From: Porpolomopsis calyptriformis
Lineage: Eukaryota > Basidiomycota > Agaricomycetes > Agaricales > Hygrophoraceae
Length of the DNA stretch: 64,000 bases
Assembly: GCA_951640195.1 (NCBI GenBank)
Contig: OX621166.1
Location: 2,472,501-2,536,500, forward strand
Reading direction: 5' to 3'
A program made the translations under genes and the position numbers. Every line of letters starts with the position of its first letter. The first letter of the stretch is position 1. The notes under the pieces were generated by a model, which did not search any database, was not told where the DNA came from, and saw only the letters and a list, made by a program, of their open reading frames with translations. Shown in pieces: positions 41,339 through 52,218 of the stretch.

Positions 41339-41866
41339 TATGAAGGTCTAAACTGGACAAAATCACATTTTATATACAAAAATTGCCTTTTCACTAGTGA
41401 TTCATTAGGTTGCACTAGTGCTCACTAGTGAATCACCAATATTCACTAGTGTTCATTAGTGATATTTGGCTCTATTTGTTTGCTTATTAAATGTCCCATT
41501 TTGGAAATCACTAGTGATACTTAGGTGTTAAGGCAAAAACTAGCTTGTTAGTGATAACTAGTGGGCACTAGTGAAATCACTAGTGATTAACTGCTGTATT
41601 ACTATTGACTAATTACTATTTCACTAGTGATTTCACTAGTGCCCACTAGTTATCACTAACAAGCTAGTTTTTGCCCATCCATCTTGGCATCTGCTTAACA
41701 CCTAAGTATCACTAGTGATTTCCAAAATGGGACATTTGATAAGCAAACAAATAGAGCCAAATATCACTAATGAACACTAGTGAGCATTAGTGCAACCTAA
41801 TGAATCACTAGTGAAAAGGCAATTTTTATTTATAAAATGTGATTTTGTCCAGTTTGGACCTTCATA
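41339..41866. mobile_element. Long-hairpin element 2 (MITE-like)
   Basis: The ends are TGAAGGTCTAAACTGGACAA (41341) and the near reverse complement at 41845-41864. Arms of about 240 bp face each other around 41600, so the whole 524 bp can fold into one hairpin. The core is built from the palindrome CACTAGTG, present about a dozen times, with CACTAGTGATT-like units. The first 24 bases match hairpin element 1 at about 20 positions, so the two share a family. TA stands on both sides; no longer target duplication is visible. Confidence 0.8.
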
Positions 41867-42100
41867 AGTTTAGCCCTTCATACCTTATTGATAATTCCAC
41901 TAAAGCAATGCAACAGTAACAATCAACGCAAAAGCCGAAGCGAAGCGAGGCCCAACCTTGTTTCTTTATATCCAAATGAAATGATCTAGTGAGACCCTTC
42001 GTGGATGAGAGTCTTCCTAAATACGCTTTCCTGCACCTCAACAGCGTTCCCTTGTGGAATGCCTATGTGAATTTCAGCAGAAAGGCCGTCGAAAAACACA

Positions 42101-43576
42101 TCACCCTAGTCTCGATAATTTCGCCTGCAATCCTTCCCCGATCCAACACCTCCACCCATGACTCACAAGATACTCCAACGTCCGCAACCGCTCTCCCACC
42201 TTCCACGAATCCCCATCAAACCGTCCATCGTAGACCGCCAGTCGCCGGGCGTAATAGTTCGAATACGCCTGATTCCGCAACCGTTCCATACATAATGGGT
42301 ATTCCTCACTCTCCAGGCCCGGCAACTCTTCCTCTTCCTTTGGTGTCGCGTCTAGATCGGGAGAAAACCGCGATGATGTCCTGATGTCCTCCGGGAGTCT
42401 CGTCCCAAGAACGAAAGGCATGACGTGAACATCTTCCCAATCTAGAAATCCAGTCACCTCGAGTGTCGTTGGGTCTATGATAATATTGCGGAATGCGTAG
42501 TCCGACATGACGAGAGAAGGCGCAAGCCACCGAGAATCGTCAGGAAGCTTGACCTGGTCGATGGCAGTTCGAATATCCGCAGCGGCATCTAAAAGCTCGC
42601 CTAGGGTGTGATTCTCCTCCTCCTCGTCTTCAATGACAGTATCACGAGCCGAACCCCATCGTTTAATGACCATATCGAGCTCACACTGCCAGTGCTCTCT
42701 CCAGAATTCCCTCAGAAATTTGGGCACACTTTCCGGATGCGACAAGCGACCGCGGTTTTTGATACAGCTTGGGCTGTGAGCGTAACCGCCGATCCTATAG
42801 TTCTTCAAGTCCCGAAAATCCACGAGACTAGCATCTACCGTCGAGTTCGCAAAATATAAGCTACCGATACGGTCGAACGGTAACGGTCGCGCAAAGCGAG
42901 CGTGGTGACGGGCCAGAGTGTCCAGCAACCTCAGTCGGCTGTCCTCACTGAGTTTGCCCCAAATCTCCCAAGGCTCGACGCCCTCGGTTTTGCTCATGAG
43001 GATGTAGGGAGCGCGTACGGGGTTTCGGTCAGAAGAGTTCCAGGCGAAGATCTTGGGTGCTGGGATGTTGCAGTAATCCCGAGCGAATATCATTGTAGCA
43101 GCCTCGGACTCAACCTTGTTAGGCAGCCGGCAGTACCTCATCGGAATGCGGGCGATCATCTCCGTAGAATCAGGAAATGTGAGCGAGAATAACTTGTTCC
43201 AGCCGCCAAAGGCGAATTCGCGTATATGAGGAAGAGCGGACGATTTAATGGAATGAGCGGCTGCGTAGGTCAGAGCTGCGGTGTCGATGTCAACCATAAA
43301 TTCGTCGAGTGACTCTGCAGGATCGCGAGTGTCCCATTTCGTTCGATGAAGCTCGATTTCAGATGGGATGGCTGATGCTATCATCCGAGGCTTAGCTGGA
43401 TTTTGAGGGGCACCATATGCGCTCACCATTAAGTCGTGTCGACCAGTCGATTGGAAGTCTTTGAGGGTGCAACAACGATCCAGACTGGTGGATGAAGGAT
43501 GCTGGTGAACAATTGAGCCTACGAAATTACTACTCCAACACAACGACAATTTACCTGCCTGCCGAATCGCGTTCAT
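42101..43576 (-). CDS. APH-fold phosphotransferase-like protein (AIM9-like)
   Basis: One long frame with a likely short 5' intron (GTAAAT to CGTAG, about 43521-43554) right after ATG 43576. The protein has the aminoglycoside-phosphotransferase kinase-like fold: GGWNKLFSLTFPDSTEMIAR (N-lobe), VESEAATMIFARDYCNIPAP, YILMSKTEGVEPWEIWG, then the catalytic region SDYAFRNIIIDPTTLEVTG and FLDWEDVHVMPF. In the loop the usual His is missing (MSDYAFRN), but the Asp and Asn are kept, as is the metal-binding Asp of DWE. Mushrooms have many such proteins, some annotated as AIM9-like mitochondrial; substrates are unknown. Its 3' end is about 110 bp from the putative Helitron end. Confidence 0.78.
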   Translation of the reverse strand: MNAIRQAGKLSLCWSSNFVGSIVHQHPSSTSLDRCCTLKDFQSTGRHDLMVSAYGAPQNPAKPRMIASAIPSEIELHRTKWDTRDPAESLDEFMVDIDTAALTYAAAHSIKSSALPHIREFAFGGWNKLFSLTFPDSTEMIARIPMRYCRLPNKVESEAATMIFARDYCNIPAPKIFAWNSSDRNPVRAPYILMSKTEGVEPWEIWGKLSEDSRLRLLDTLARHHARFARPLPFDRIGSLYFANSTVDASLVDFRDLKNYRIGGYAHSPSCIKNRGRLSHPESVPKFLREFWREHWQCELDMVIKRWGSARDTVIEDEEEENHTLGELLDAAADIRTAIDQVKLPDDSRWLAPSLVMSDYAFRNIIIDPTTLEVTGFLDWEDVHVMPFVLGTRLPEDIRTSSRFSPDLDATPKEEEELPGLESEEYPLCMERLRNQAYSNYYARRLAVYDGRFDGDSWKVGERLRTLEYLVSHGWRCWIGEGLQAKLSRLG

Positions 43577-43854
43577 TGACGTCTGCACCGCGTGAGGTTG
43601 CTGTGGATTATTTTAGGATATAAAAGCCATTCTCAGAGGCCTACACAGATCCGTGACCAGTACTGCCAACAACAGGTTGGCACAATATGGTGCTCGAAAT
43701 GCTCTCAGTTGAGCTGCCGTCACCGTCGTCCCCGAAAGCTCTGGAAATCAAGATGGGAAATGGGGTGTTTTTTTTTCGTTGGGTAGCTTCATTGTGTTTC
43801 CCTCCCGGTAAGCCTTACTCTTTTCGAGCGCTCCATTCTTTCTGAGCACTCTAT

Positions 43855-43932
43855 TCTTTTGAGCGCACCCTTCTTTTGTTCGCACCCTTCTTTTGTGCGC
43901 ACCCTTCTTTTGCGCGCCCTTTTGCGCGCCCA
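43855..43932. repeat. Imperfect tandem of GCGCACCCTTCTTTT
   Basis: Four to five units of GCGCACCCTTCTTTTG with small changes, a pyrimidine-rich strand, between the APH-like gene and the small gene downstream. It could be a promoter-associated microsatellite. Confidence 0.65.
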
Positions 43933-44104
43933 TTTTTCATGTTACTGTCTCTATGAATGCTCTGAAGATTTCCATTCGGATGAACAATAGACGGACAGGT
44001 ATATAATCCTACCGATAATGATAACCTGGCAATCGCAACACCTTCCCACTTGTCGTCTCAACCCAATCATCTAATCTCCACCACCGTCGAGATTTTTCAT
44101 CAAT

Positions 44105-44502
44105 ATGTCTGGAAATATATCGGTGCGCTCAACCTTGTCACACCCCATTCTCACATTTTTCTGACCTATCTCACTTGCCAGAAAAAACTCTTGAAGGAGA
44201 TTTCACAATGGCTCCAAGCCGCACCCAAGAAAAGCAAATCGTCCGTGTCATTCGGACAAAACGTGTGGGAGAATATGCACGGCGGAGGCACGTCCGTCTG
44301 GCCGCACTGTCGCCCTCAAGGCCTCTACAACACCGCCGAGAACCAATATTTTGTGCGGCTCGTGGCTGCGACAGACAAAGACAATCCAGACCAGAAGACA
44401 ACCGTGGTGTCCGGTTTAGAGATCAAGCCAGCAACAGAGGGCGAGGAACCGAGTAAATCCCAAGTCTATGCTGCTCTGAAAGAACAAGTCGACAAATCGT
44501 AA
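44105..44502 (+). CDS. Possible small gene, unknown function
   Basis: A short first exon, ATG 44105 (MSGNIS), could leave at GTGCGC near 44123 and rejoin after TTGCCAG near 44181. That gives about 118 residues, with KKLLKEISQWLQAAPKKSKS, LYNTAENQYFVRLVAATDKD and GLEIKPATEGEEP, ending KEQVDKS at 44502. A competing frame through the same DNA starts MAPSRTQEKQIVRVIRTKR, so the exon choice is open. I do not recognise the product. Confidence 0.35.
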
Positions 44503-44969
44503 ATGGTTAGACTCGTATACTCACTCCATTTGATTTTTCTGACGAAACTTTCAGACAGGATAGTCATGAAGTACAATGCGCGCAGGCGCTCAGTCTCTGT
44601 TGTGTAAGAATATACTACTTAATTGTAGAGGCGAAAAGGTGGTTGGACTACCTGGAAATAATATTTCTACTATCTGATATGTGGATTCAGGTCATGACCA
44701 AAACTGCAACGCAAGACAACCTTATAAGTTGCTGCTCGGCAGGAACGTTCACCAGTCAAGCCTCCTGTCGCCCTACAGGTACGTTAGGCTGAGCAGGGGC
44801 ATGACGGTCCCCTCTGGAGCCAAGGGATAAAGCGGAAGATCATCCATGTTGTTTAAGAGTAACATACATTCTCTACCCTTTTGCACACCTTCAAGCTTGT
44901 TTCATGGACTTGTTCACTCCTCCGGATCGTCGAATGTTCGACCACGCCAATGTGTACAGTATTCATATT
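44503..44969. other. Intergenic, no gene seen
   Basis: Between the small gene and the stop of the N-myristoyltransferase gene. It should hold the two 3' UTRs; no coding or RNA pattern seen. Confidence 0.5.
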
Positions 44970-46855
44970 TCAAAGCATGACGACTCCTACACCCCTCCCA
45001 GCGCCAACGTCTCCTCGACTATCCACTCCCGCCAAAGGTGCTGTCCTCCAATTGTACAAATAAAAATTGAGGAATCCGTCTCCCTGTCCAAACTGCAACC
45101 CATTGTTTACACGATCAGATTTTTCACCCCCAATTAAGGAAGACAAACCTTCAGATCCTTGAGTATCGACACATTATCCATCAACGTCAACGCATTGAAG
45201 ACGTCAAATTTCGCTTCGTAAGCGATAATGAGCGCGTCCCCGACCAGCTTTTCAAGCCGCTTCTTCAGCCGATTATCATCTTGTGCTTTAACCGCTCCTT
45301 TCCCCTCTTCCCCTCCTTCCGCCGAAAAGGCAGTATCCGTCGCATAATAGTACAAATACGCAGCTTCCAGCGTCGCGTACTTCTTGTGGTTGATGACCGT
45401 CGACGGGAGTGAATAAAATGAAAAGTAATCTGTGATCTTCCCATTTTCTGGGTCCTAAAAACGACACTCAAGTTTTCAATTAGCAAAAAAAAAAAAAAAA
45501 AGGCATGGAAAGCTCAACCTCGACAACATACGACCAAACAACTTGTCCCTTCCTCCTCTTCTTCTCCCCTCTCTCACCCTCGCCTCTCCCGCTCAAAAAC
45601 TGATGCCTTATATCCTCCTCCGTCATCACAGGCGCCATGTCAAACCGTCGCATGTACCGCCCAAACAGCGTACACACCTTCCCCACGTCCCGCTCCTCCA
45701 TCTCTCGCAGGCCCGCTGAAGTCAGAGCAGGCGTACTTGGGAGTGTGTACAAGCGGATCATACGTGCGAGCGTCATGTGCCGGGGTACGAAGGTGAATTT
45801 GACGTCGACGAGCTTTTCAACATTGAGAGAGCGGTGGTAATATCTGGGTTTTGTTGGCGTTCTTCTGGTGCTGGGGAGGAGAGGAGCTTAGGCACTCACC
45901 GACATACGGATACTGGTGTGGGGAGGATGATTCCGGCAGTGTAAATGGCTTGGAAGATGCCTTTGAGATGACACTGCCGTGTGACCTCTTTGATCAAGAC
46001 TGGCGCGAGCCGTTTAGAACGCAGCTTCTTGTGCACACAGAGATAGTTGATCTCGGTAAGGTGGAGTAGGCTATCGAAGAAAAAACTAAGTGAGGGTGTG
46101 TGGGGGTGAAGACACTCACTTCTCGCGAATGCGAAGGGTGATGGGTACGCCGGAAATGAAAGCGACTAGTTTTTGATTGGACTTGACCCGTACACCAATG
46201 TGCCATTCTTTGTGGTATCCAGGTGGTTTTAATGCCCTTCAAATAAAAATTTTAAAAAAAGACACGTAAACACATGAGATCGTTTGGGAGGAGATGACAT
46301 CACGACCAACCATTGAAAAAACTCGGCTGAATATTGGAATCGAAACGATGCATCTGGGTCTTCAACGTAGTTGAGCGACAGAAGGTTATACACTTCTTGA
46401 CTCTAAAAAAATCCAAAGATCAACACTTCTGATGAAGTCAACGTGTAAAAGTATGAGTGTGAACCTAACTAACCTGTTTATCATCGCTGATGTCCACCAT
46501 CGACCATTCAAAGTCCTTTGGGAGAGGATACGGCTCCTGACGGACCTCTTCTGGCGGCTTCGGAGGCTCGATGTGTCCATCCACCAGAGGAGGTTCCTCA
46601 CCTGTAGTCACGATTTTATGATCAACGGGACCATTGAGGACTTTCATGTACCCGATCGCGGGTACATGAAAGTCCTCGGTTTAATCAATCACTAACCTGG
46701 TTGAGGCACGGGTTGTGTTTGCCAAAACTGAGAGGTGTGCGTGTCATTCTTTAATTTGTCTTGGTGGAGATGGCTGAGTGCCAACGGACCTTGTGATGGC
46801 TTACGATGTCTTTCTCTCCTGCTCCCCCGAGTCCGGCCTTACCTTTCATGAAACT
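44970..46855 (-). CDS. NMT1: Glycylpeptide N-tetradecanoyltransferase (N-myristoyltransferase)
   Basis: Transfers myristate from myristoyl-CoA to N-terminal glycine of proteins; cytosolic and essential in yeasts studied. The exons read in order: [79 protein letters not shown] with [28 protein letters not shown] and VLIKEVTRQ. Then come [29 protein letters not shown], and the C-terminal [20 protein letters not shown] and GRGVGVVML. The C-terminal end at the stop is the usual one, where the terminal carboxylate is catalytic. About nine introns; the one at 46602-46696 holds a perfect hairpin. The first exon is uncertain; a candidate ATG lies near 46855. Confidence 0.93.
46636..46677. repeat. Perfect 19-bp hairpin in an NMT intron
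   Basis: GAGGACTTTCATGTACCCG, the 4-nt loop ATCG, then the exact reverse complement CGGGTACATGAAAGTCCTC. It lies wholly within the intron 46602-46696 and could bring the splice sites together or be a very short mobile-element footprint. Confidence 0.85.
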
Positions 46856-47197
46856 CATTTCTTGTGGTTTTGAGGTTTTTAAACGTTTCGTCTGGGCTAG
46901 GGAGACACGTCACGTGTTTACGATTTTGATCACCTAAAAAAATGTCGAACACGTGTTGCATCCGAAGGAATCGACGGCACACTTGTTCGAGGTTCGATGC
47001 GCGCCAATCTATTGATCACAGCAAACTCGATACTGTGATGGAGATAAATTATCTCAACTACGGTGATGCCGCGGGTGAGTTGTTGAAGTTCTGGGAAGAG
47101 CCTCTACTTATTTATGTGGGAATACTGAGCACTGCCTCGCTCATCACGAGTATATACCCCAACATGGATTGCTGTAAGGATGGCCTATACCCCTCCA

Positions 47198-50100
47198 ATG
47201 GCGACTATCGGCACTCTTGGAATTACTGGATCCACGCTCACTGTTATTGGTGGTGATCAGATCAATTGCGATATCGGTGAGTGTTCAATATCCATTGAGA
47301 ATCTATTTGTTGATAATCCTAATTAAGGATCTGGCCCACGGCGTCGCGACATCTCACTGTGGCTATCTCCTCTCAATTTCAAGGCATCTCAGAGTGGATT
47401 TCTACAAACTCATGAAGACGGGACTGGGAATTGGCTGCTCGAATCCCCAACCTTCCTGGACTGGCGCGATGGCATGTCACAGATATTGTGGTGCCCTGGG
47501 AACCGTAAGCTTTATATTTTCATGACACCGACCTTGCTGACTATGTGTTGGACAGCTGGCGCTGGGAAGACAATCCTTGCGTAATAGCATACTGTAAATT
47601 CTTTGTTAATCAAAGCTAATTGCAGCTATCCACTAGATCCGTCGTTATAGACCACCTCCAAGAGTGTTTCAGAGGTAGCAATATCGGGCTGGCATATATC
47701 TACTGCAGCTATAAAGAACAGACCTCGCAGACTGTTACACACCTCATCGCAAGTCTTCTCAAGCAGCTAGTTCAGGATTGTCCAGCCATATCCGACAATG
47801 TTATGTCCTTTTTTCGTGGGCATCAAGACAGCCAAACTTACCCAACACTCGACCAGTTTATCAAAACATTGGACACGGAAATCAGGACGTACGCTAAAGT
47901 GTTCATTATCATCGACGCTTTGGATGAATGTTCCGAATGCGACGGATCTCGGGTCAAACTATTGGCGGCCCTTCGATCCTTAACCGGTCCTGTCAACCTG
48001 ATGGTGACATCGCGCGACATTCCTTCAATCGAGCAACACTTTCAGGACGCACAACGCATCTATATTCATGCTACGAACGAGGACGTGACAAAGTATATCC
48101 AAAGCCAAATTACTAATTATCCTGATCTGGTTCAACTACAAGACATCATCGCACTCAAGGTTGTAAACAGCGTCAGAGGCATGTAAGTATCTCTGGTCTC
48201 ATACAATTCTGCCAGGCTTTTGGGTCTAACTAAGTACCCAGGTTTTTACTCGCACACTTGCACATAAACATGTTGGTGCACCAGCAGAGTAAAAAGGGGG
48301 TCATCACGGCTCTTGATAATTTGCCACACGATATAGATGTTATCTACGATCAAGCTATAGAACGAATCGAGCGACAACCGAAGGTCGACAAAGAGCTAGC
48401 CGGTCGTGTTCTCTTGTGGACTATTCATGCCTGCCGACCGTTGACTGTTGAGGAGCTGCGACACGCTCTTGCCATTTCACCCAGAATGACCAATATGGAC
48501 CCCGATGATCTTATCTTCTACTCGAAACTGACATCTGTCTGTGCTGGACTGGTTGTGATCGACAAAGAGCAACACGTCATTCGCCTTGCTCGTGAGTTGA
48601 ATAACCATCGTTGTGACTACTTTCAACCTGAATTGCATGCAGACCACACAACTCAGCAGTATTTTGAGAAGAGGCGTCAATCTCAATTTCCAAATGCTGA
48701 TGCCACTATTGCAGCGACATGTCTCACATACCTTTCATTTAACCTATTCGCGCGTGACTACTGCAGTGACGATCACGAATTGGAATCTCTTTTGAAGGAC
48801 AACCCTCTCCTCGATTATGCTGCTCGGAATTGGGGCCATCACGCCCGTCGACACCAAGCGAGTATCATCAACTTGGCGATAGATTTCCTTCGAAATGATT
48901 CCAAAGTTGCATGCGTTGGTCAAGTTATGTCTGTATCTGTCCGACACTGGTCTGGCTATAGTCAAAATTTTCCAAGGAAATTTTCAGGCATCCATATTTC
49001 TTCTTACTATGGCTTGGAGCAGGTTGTCTGCTGTCAACTTCAAAGCAGGGCAGATCCGAACAACACTGACAGCTATGGTCGTACGCCACTTTCGTACGCG
49101 GCTGGGAATGGACACGAGCAAGTCGTAAAGCTGTTACTCGCTCAGGACGACATTAAAGCGGACTTGGAGGGCTTGCATGGTCGAACGCCGCTTTCATATG
49201 CGGCTGGGAATGGACATGAAGTGGTTATAAAGCTCCTGCTCTCTCGAGATGACGTCGAAGCAGACTCGAGAGCCAAGGGTGGTCGAACGCCACTTTCCTA
49301 TGCCGCTTGGGGCGGGTATGGTGCTGTCGTGGAGTTATTGTTGGCTCGAGACGATGTTAAGCCTGGCTCAAGGGCCGAAAACGGTCGGACGCCACTTTTA
49401 TATGCGGCTTGGAGTGGGCATGAAGCAGTTGTAAAGCTGCTGCTTGCCTGGGACCGGGTTGACGCAGACTCAAAGGATTCGTATGGTCGAACTCCACTTT
49501 CACATGCATCTGAGCATGGACACGAGGCTGTTGTGGATCTCCTACTTGCTCGAGATGATGTGGATGCAGATTCGAGGGATTTGTATGGTGCAACGCCCCT
49601 TTTATATGCAGCTCGGAGTAGGAGTGATGCTGTCATGAGGCTCCTTCTCTCTCGGGATGACGTGGACTGGGATCTGAAGGATTGGTATGATCGTACGCCC
49701 CTTTCATATGTAGCTGGGAATGGTCATGAAGCGGTCGCAAAGCTGCTGCTTGCTCGGGACAACATTCAAGTCGACTTCAAGGACAAGGTTGGCCGAACAC
49801 CACTTTCATATGCAGCCGGGAGCGGACACGAGGCAATTGTGAATCTACTGCTCGCTTGGGATAACGTTGAACCGGACGGAAAGGATTCGTTTGGCCAAAC
49901 CCCGCTTTCGTATGCAGCTTGGGGCGGGCATGATGGAATCATGAAGCTGCTGCTTGGTCTGGATGTCGTTCAGGCAGAATCGAAGGAATCAAATGGTAGA
50001 ACCCCCCTTTCATATGCAGCTCTGGGTGGGCATGACTCCACCGTGAAGCTGCTGCTCTCCCTGGAAGACGTTCAAGTTGACTTCAAAGACTCGTTTGGTC

Positions 50101-51806
50101 GAACACCGCTTTCTTATGCAGCTGGAAACGGGCACGAGACAGTTGTGAATATTCTACTCGCACGGAGCAATGTTGATTCAGACTCACAGGACTTTCACGG
50201 GCAGACTCCGCTTTCGTATGCAGCTATGAATGGGCATGAGGCAGTTGTGAAGCTGTTGCTTGCTCGGGATGATGTTAAAGCTGACTTGGCAGACTGTCGT
50301 CATCGAACGCCCCTTTCGTATGCAGCTGGAGGGGGGCATGAGGCAGTGGTGAAGCTGCTACTCACTCGGAAGGATGTTGCGGCGGACTCTAAGGACTCGC
50401 GGGGTCAGGTCATCCATCATCGTGGGGTAAATTGTGCGGATGATGCCGCCACGAGGCAGCTTCTTGCTCGGGGTGACATCGAGACGGACCTAAAGGACTC
50501 GTGTGATCGAACCCCACTTTCTTACGCGGCTGAAAAGGGACATGAGGCAATTGTGGAGCTCCTACTCGCTAGGGTTGACGTTCAAGCTGACTCAAAGGAC
50601 TTGTATGGTCGAACTCCACTTTCATATGCAGCTGGGACGGGGCATGAAATGGTTGTGAAGCTGCTGCTTGCCCGGCACGATGTTACAGCGGACTTGAAGG
50701 AAATATACGGTCGGACGCCACTTTCATACGCAGCCTGGAACGGCCATGATGCCGTTGTGAAGCTGCTGGTTGCTCGACCTGATGTCAAGGCCGACTCAAT
50801 GGCTGAGAATGGTCGAACACCACTTTTATATGCAGCTTGGGGTGGGCACGAGGTGGTTACGAAGTTATTACTTGCTCGGGATGACGTTAAAGCCGACTCA
50901 AAAGATTTATATGGCCAAACACCCCTCGCGTATGCAGCTCAGAGTGGATGCGACACGATCATGAAGCTTCTGCTTGCCCGGGATGATGTTGAAGTTGAAT
51001 CGAAAGACAAGGATGGTCGAACACCCCTTTCATATGCAGTCGAGAGTGGGTATGATGAAGCTGTGAAGCTGTTACTCGCGCGCCGCGACGTTGACGTGAA
51101 TGCGAAGGATTCTCATCGTCGAACTCTGCTTTCCCTTGCATCTCAGAGTGGGGATGAGGCAATCGTGGAGCTATTGCTTGCTCGATACGACATTGAAGCT
51201 AACTCAAGAGACAAGTATGGTCGAGACCCACTTTCTCATGCGGCTGAAGGGGGACACAAGGCAGTCATGAAGCTTCTGCTCTCTAGAATTGACGTTCAAG
51301 CCGACTCAGGGGACTCGTACGGTCGAACTCCCCTTTTATATGCTGCTCAGAGTGGCCACGAGGCAGTCGTGAAGTTGCTGCTTGCTCGGGATGATGTTGA
51401 AGCAGACTCAAAGGAATCATATGGTCGAACGCCCCTTTTGTATGCCTCTTGGAGGGGGCACAAGGCGGTTGTGAAGCTGCTGCTCGCTAGGGATGATGTT
51501 AAGGTGAACTCAAAGGAATCGTATGGTCGAACGCCGCTCTCATATGCGGCTTGGGGTGGCCATGAGGGAGTTGTGAATCTTCTGCTTGATCGGGATGACA
51601 TTGAAGCAGACTTGAAGGATGAGGATGGTCGAACACCACTTTCATATGCTGCTGGGGGTGGGCATGAGGCAGTTGTGAGATTGCTGCTCGGTTGTGATAA
51701 TGTTGAAGTGCAGTCCAAGGACTCGTATGGTCGGACCCCGCTTTTCTATGCACGTCGGAGTCGGAGTGGGTGCGATTCCATTGTGAATCTGCTGTCACAA
51801 CATTGA
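47198..51806 (+). CDS. NACHT-ankyrin NLR-type receptor B
   Basis: Same architecture and intron positions as receptor A. Exon 1 from ATG 47198 gives MATIGTLGITGSTLTVIGGD and QINCDI, followed by a GTGAGT intron. Exon 2 has LWLSPLNFKASQSGFLQ and GNWLLESPTFLDWRDGMSQ. A split codon precedes the Walker A GAGKTIL, and another intron leads to SVVIDHLQECF. The NACHT Walker B region is VFIIIDALDEC, followed by NLMVTSRDIPSIEQHF. Then comes RVLLWTIHACRPLTVEELRHAL, a short intron (about 48590-48637), HHTTQQYFEKRR, and 27 ankyrin repeats up to TGA 51806. Unit 14 is degenerate (GQVIHHRGVNCADDAATRQL). Inferred role: sensor NLR in non-self recognition or programmed cell death. Confidence 0.9.
49072..51806 (+). 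repeat. 102-bp tandem array, 27 ankyrin units (receptor B)
   Basis: Units keep GRTPLSYAA, GHEAVVKLLLARDDV and ADSKD at framework positions, while residues 1-2, 11-13 and a few around 25-32 vary. Codon choices vary more than in receptor A, so homogenisation is older or selection acts on the protein framework. Confidence 0.88.
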
Positions 51807-52218
51807 ACAAGGCGACTTCCGGTCCACTTTTAATTTTTTAACCTGGGAGCAAAAGAATCGCTATACAAGCAAACCGATCAACCTGATCTCTTCTGCTCCG
51901 CCATTGGCAGGCTCTAACCCCCAAAGGTACTTTTTTCACCCTTCAAGTCTCACATATCTCTCAAAGATTTCTTACAAGTTCTAACCATTGACTCTCCGGC
52001 ACGCATCTCTCCTCGCCTTAGGAAGTAATATAAATGAAAAACAGTGAGAAAGTCACTGTTCGTAGTAGAATCAGTGAGTGGATCATTGAATCAAGTAAGA
52101 GATCCACAACAGCCTCACGTCTATGCTCAGATGTATGTGAAAGTCGTGTTCATATCCACTTATTAAAGGCAAGAGGGATACATTCAATCGCATAGCAATT
52201 CTAACACTCTTTTACAAC
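51807..52218. other. Intergenic, no gene seen
   Basis: Converging 3' ends of receptor B and the Crinkler-header kinase. No repeat or coding pattern is evident. Confidence 0.5.

Larger units (their letters stand above)
17352..41989 (+). mobile_element. Decayed Helitron, invaded by later elements
   Basis: Pieces of one Rep/helicase reading frame lie in order and on one strand at 19960-21698, 23631-23850, 25200-26817 and 41017-41338. The gaps are filled by insertions with target duplications, except 24000-25200, which I cannot explain. The left boundary is not seen; the value given is the first associated reading frame. A candidate right end is CTAG at 41986-41989 followed by T, preceded by GCCGAAGCGAAGCGAGGCC. 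CTRR-T ends are usual for Helitrons, but this placement is weak. Confidence 0.6.

Noticed and set aside
49072..51806. CRISPR-like regular array
   Set aside because: The 102-bp periodicity is coding: each unit is a 34-residue ankyrin repeat in one open frame.
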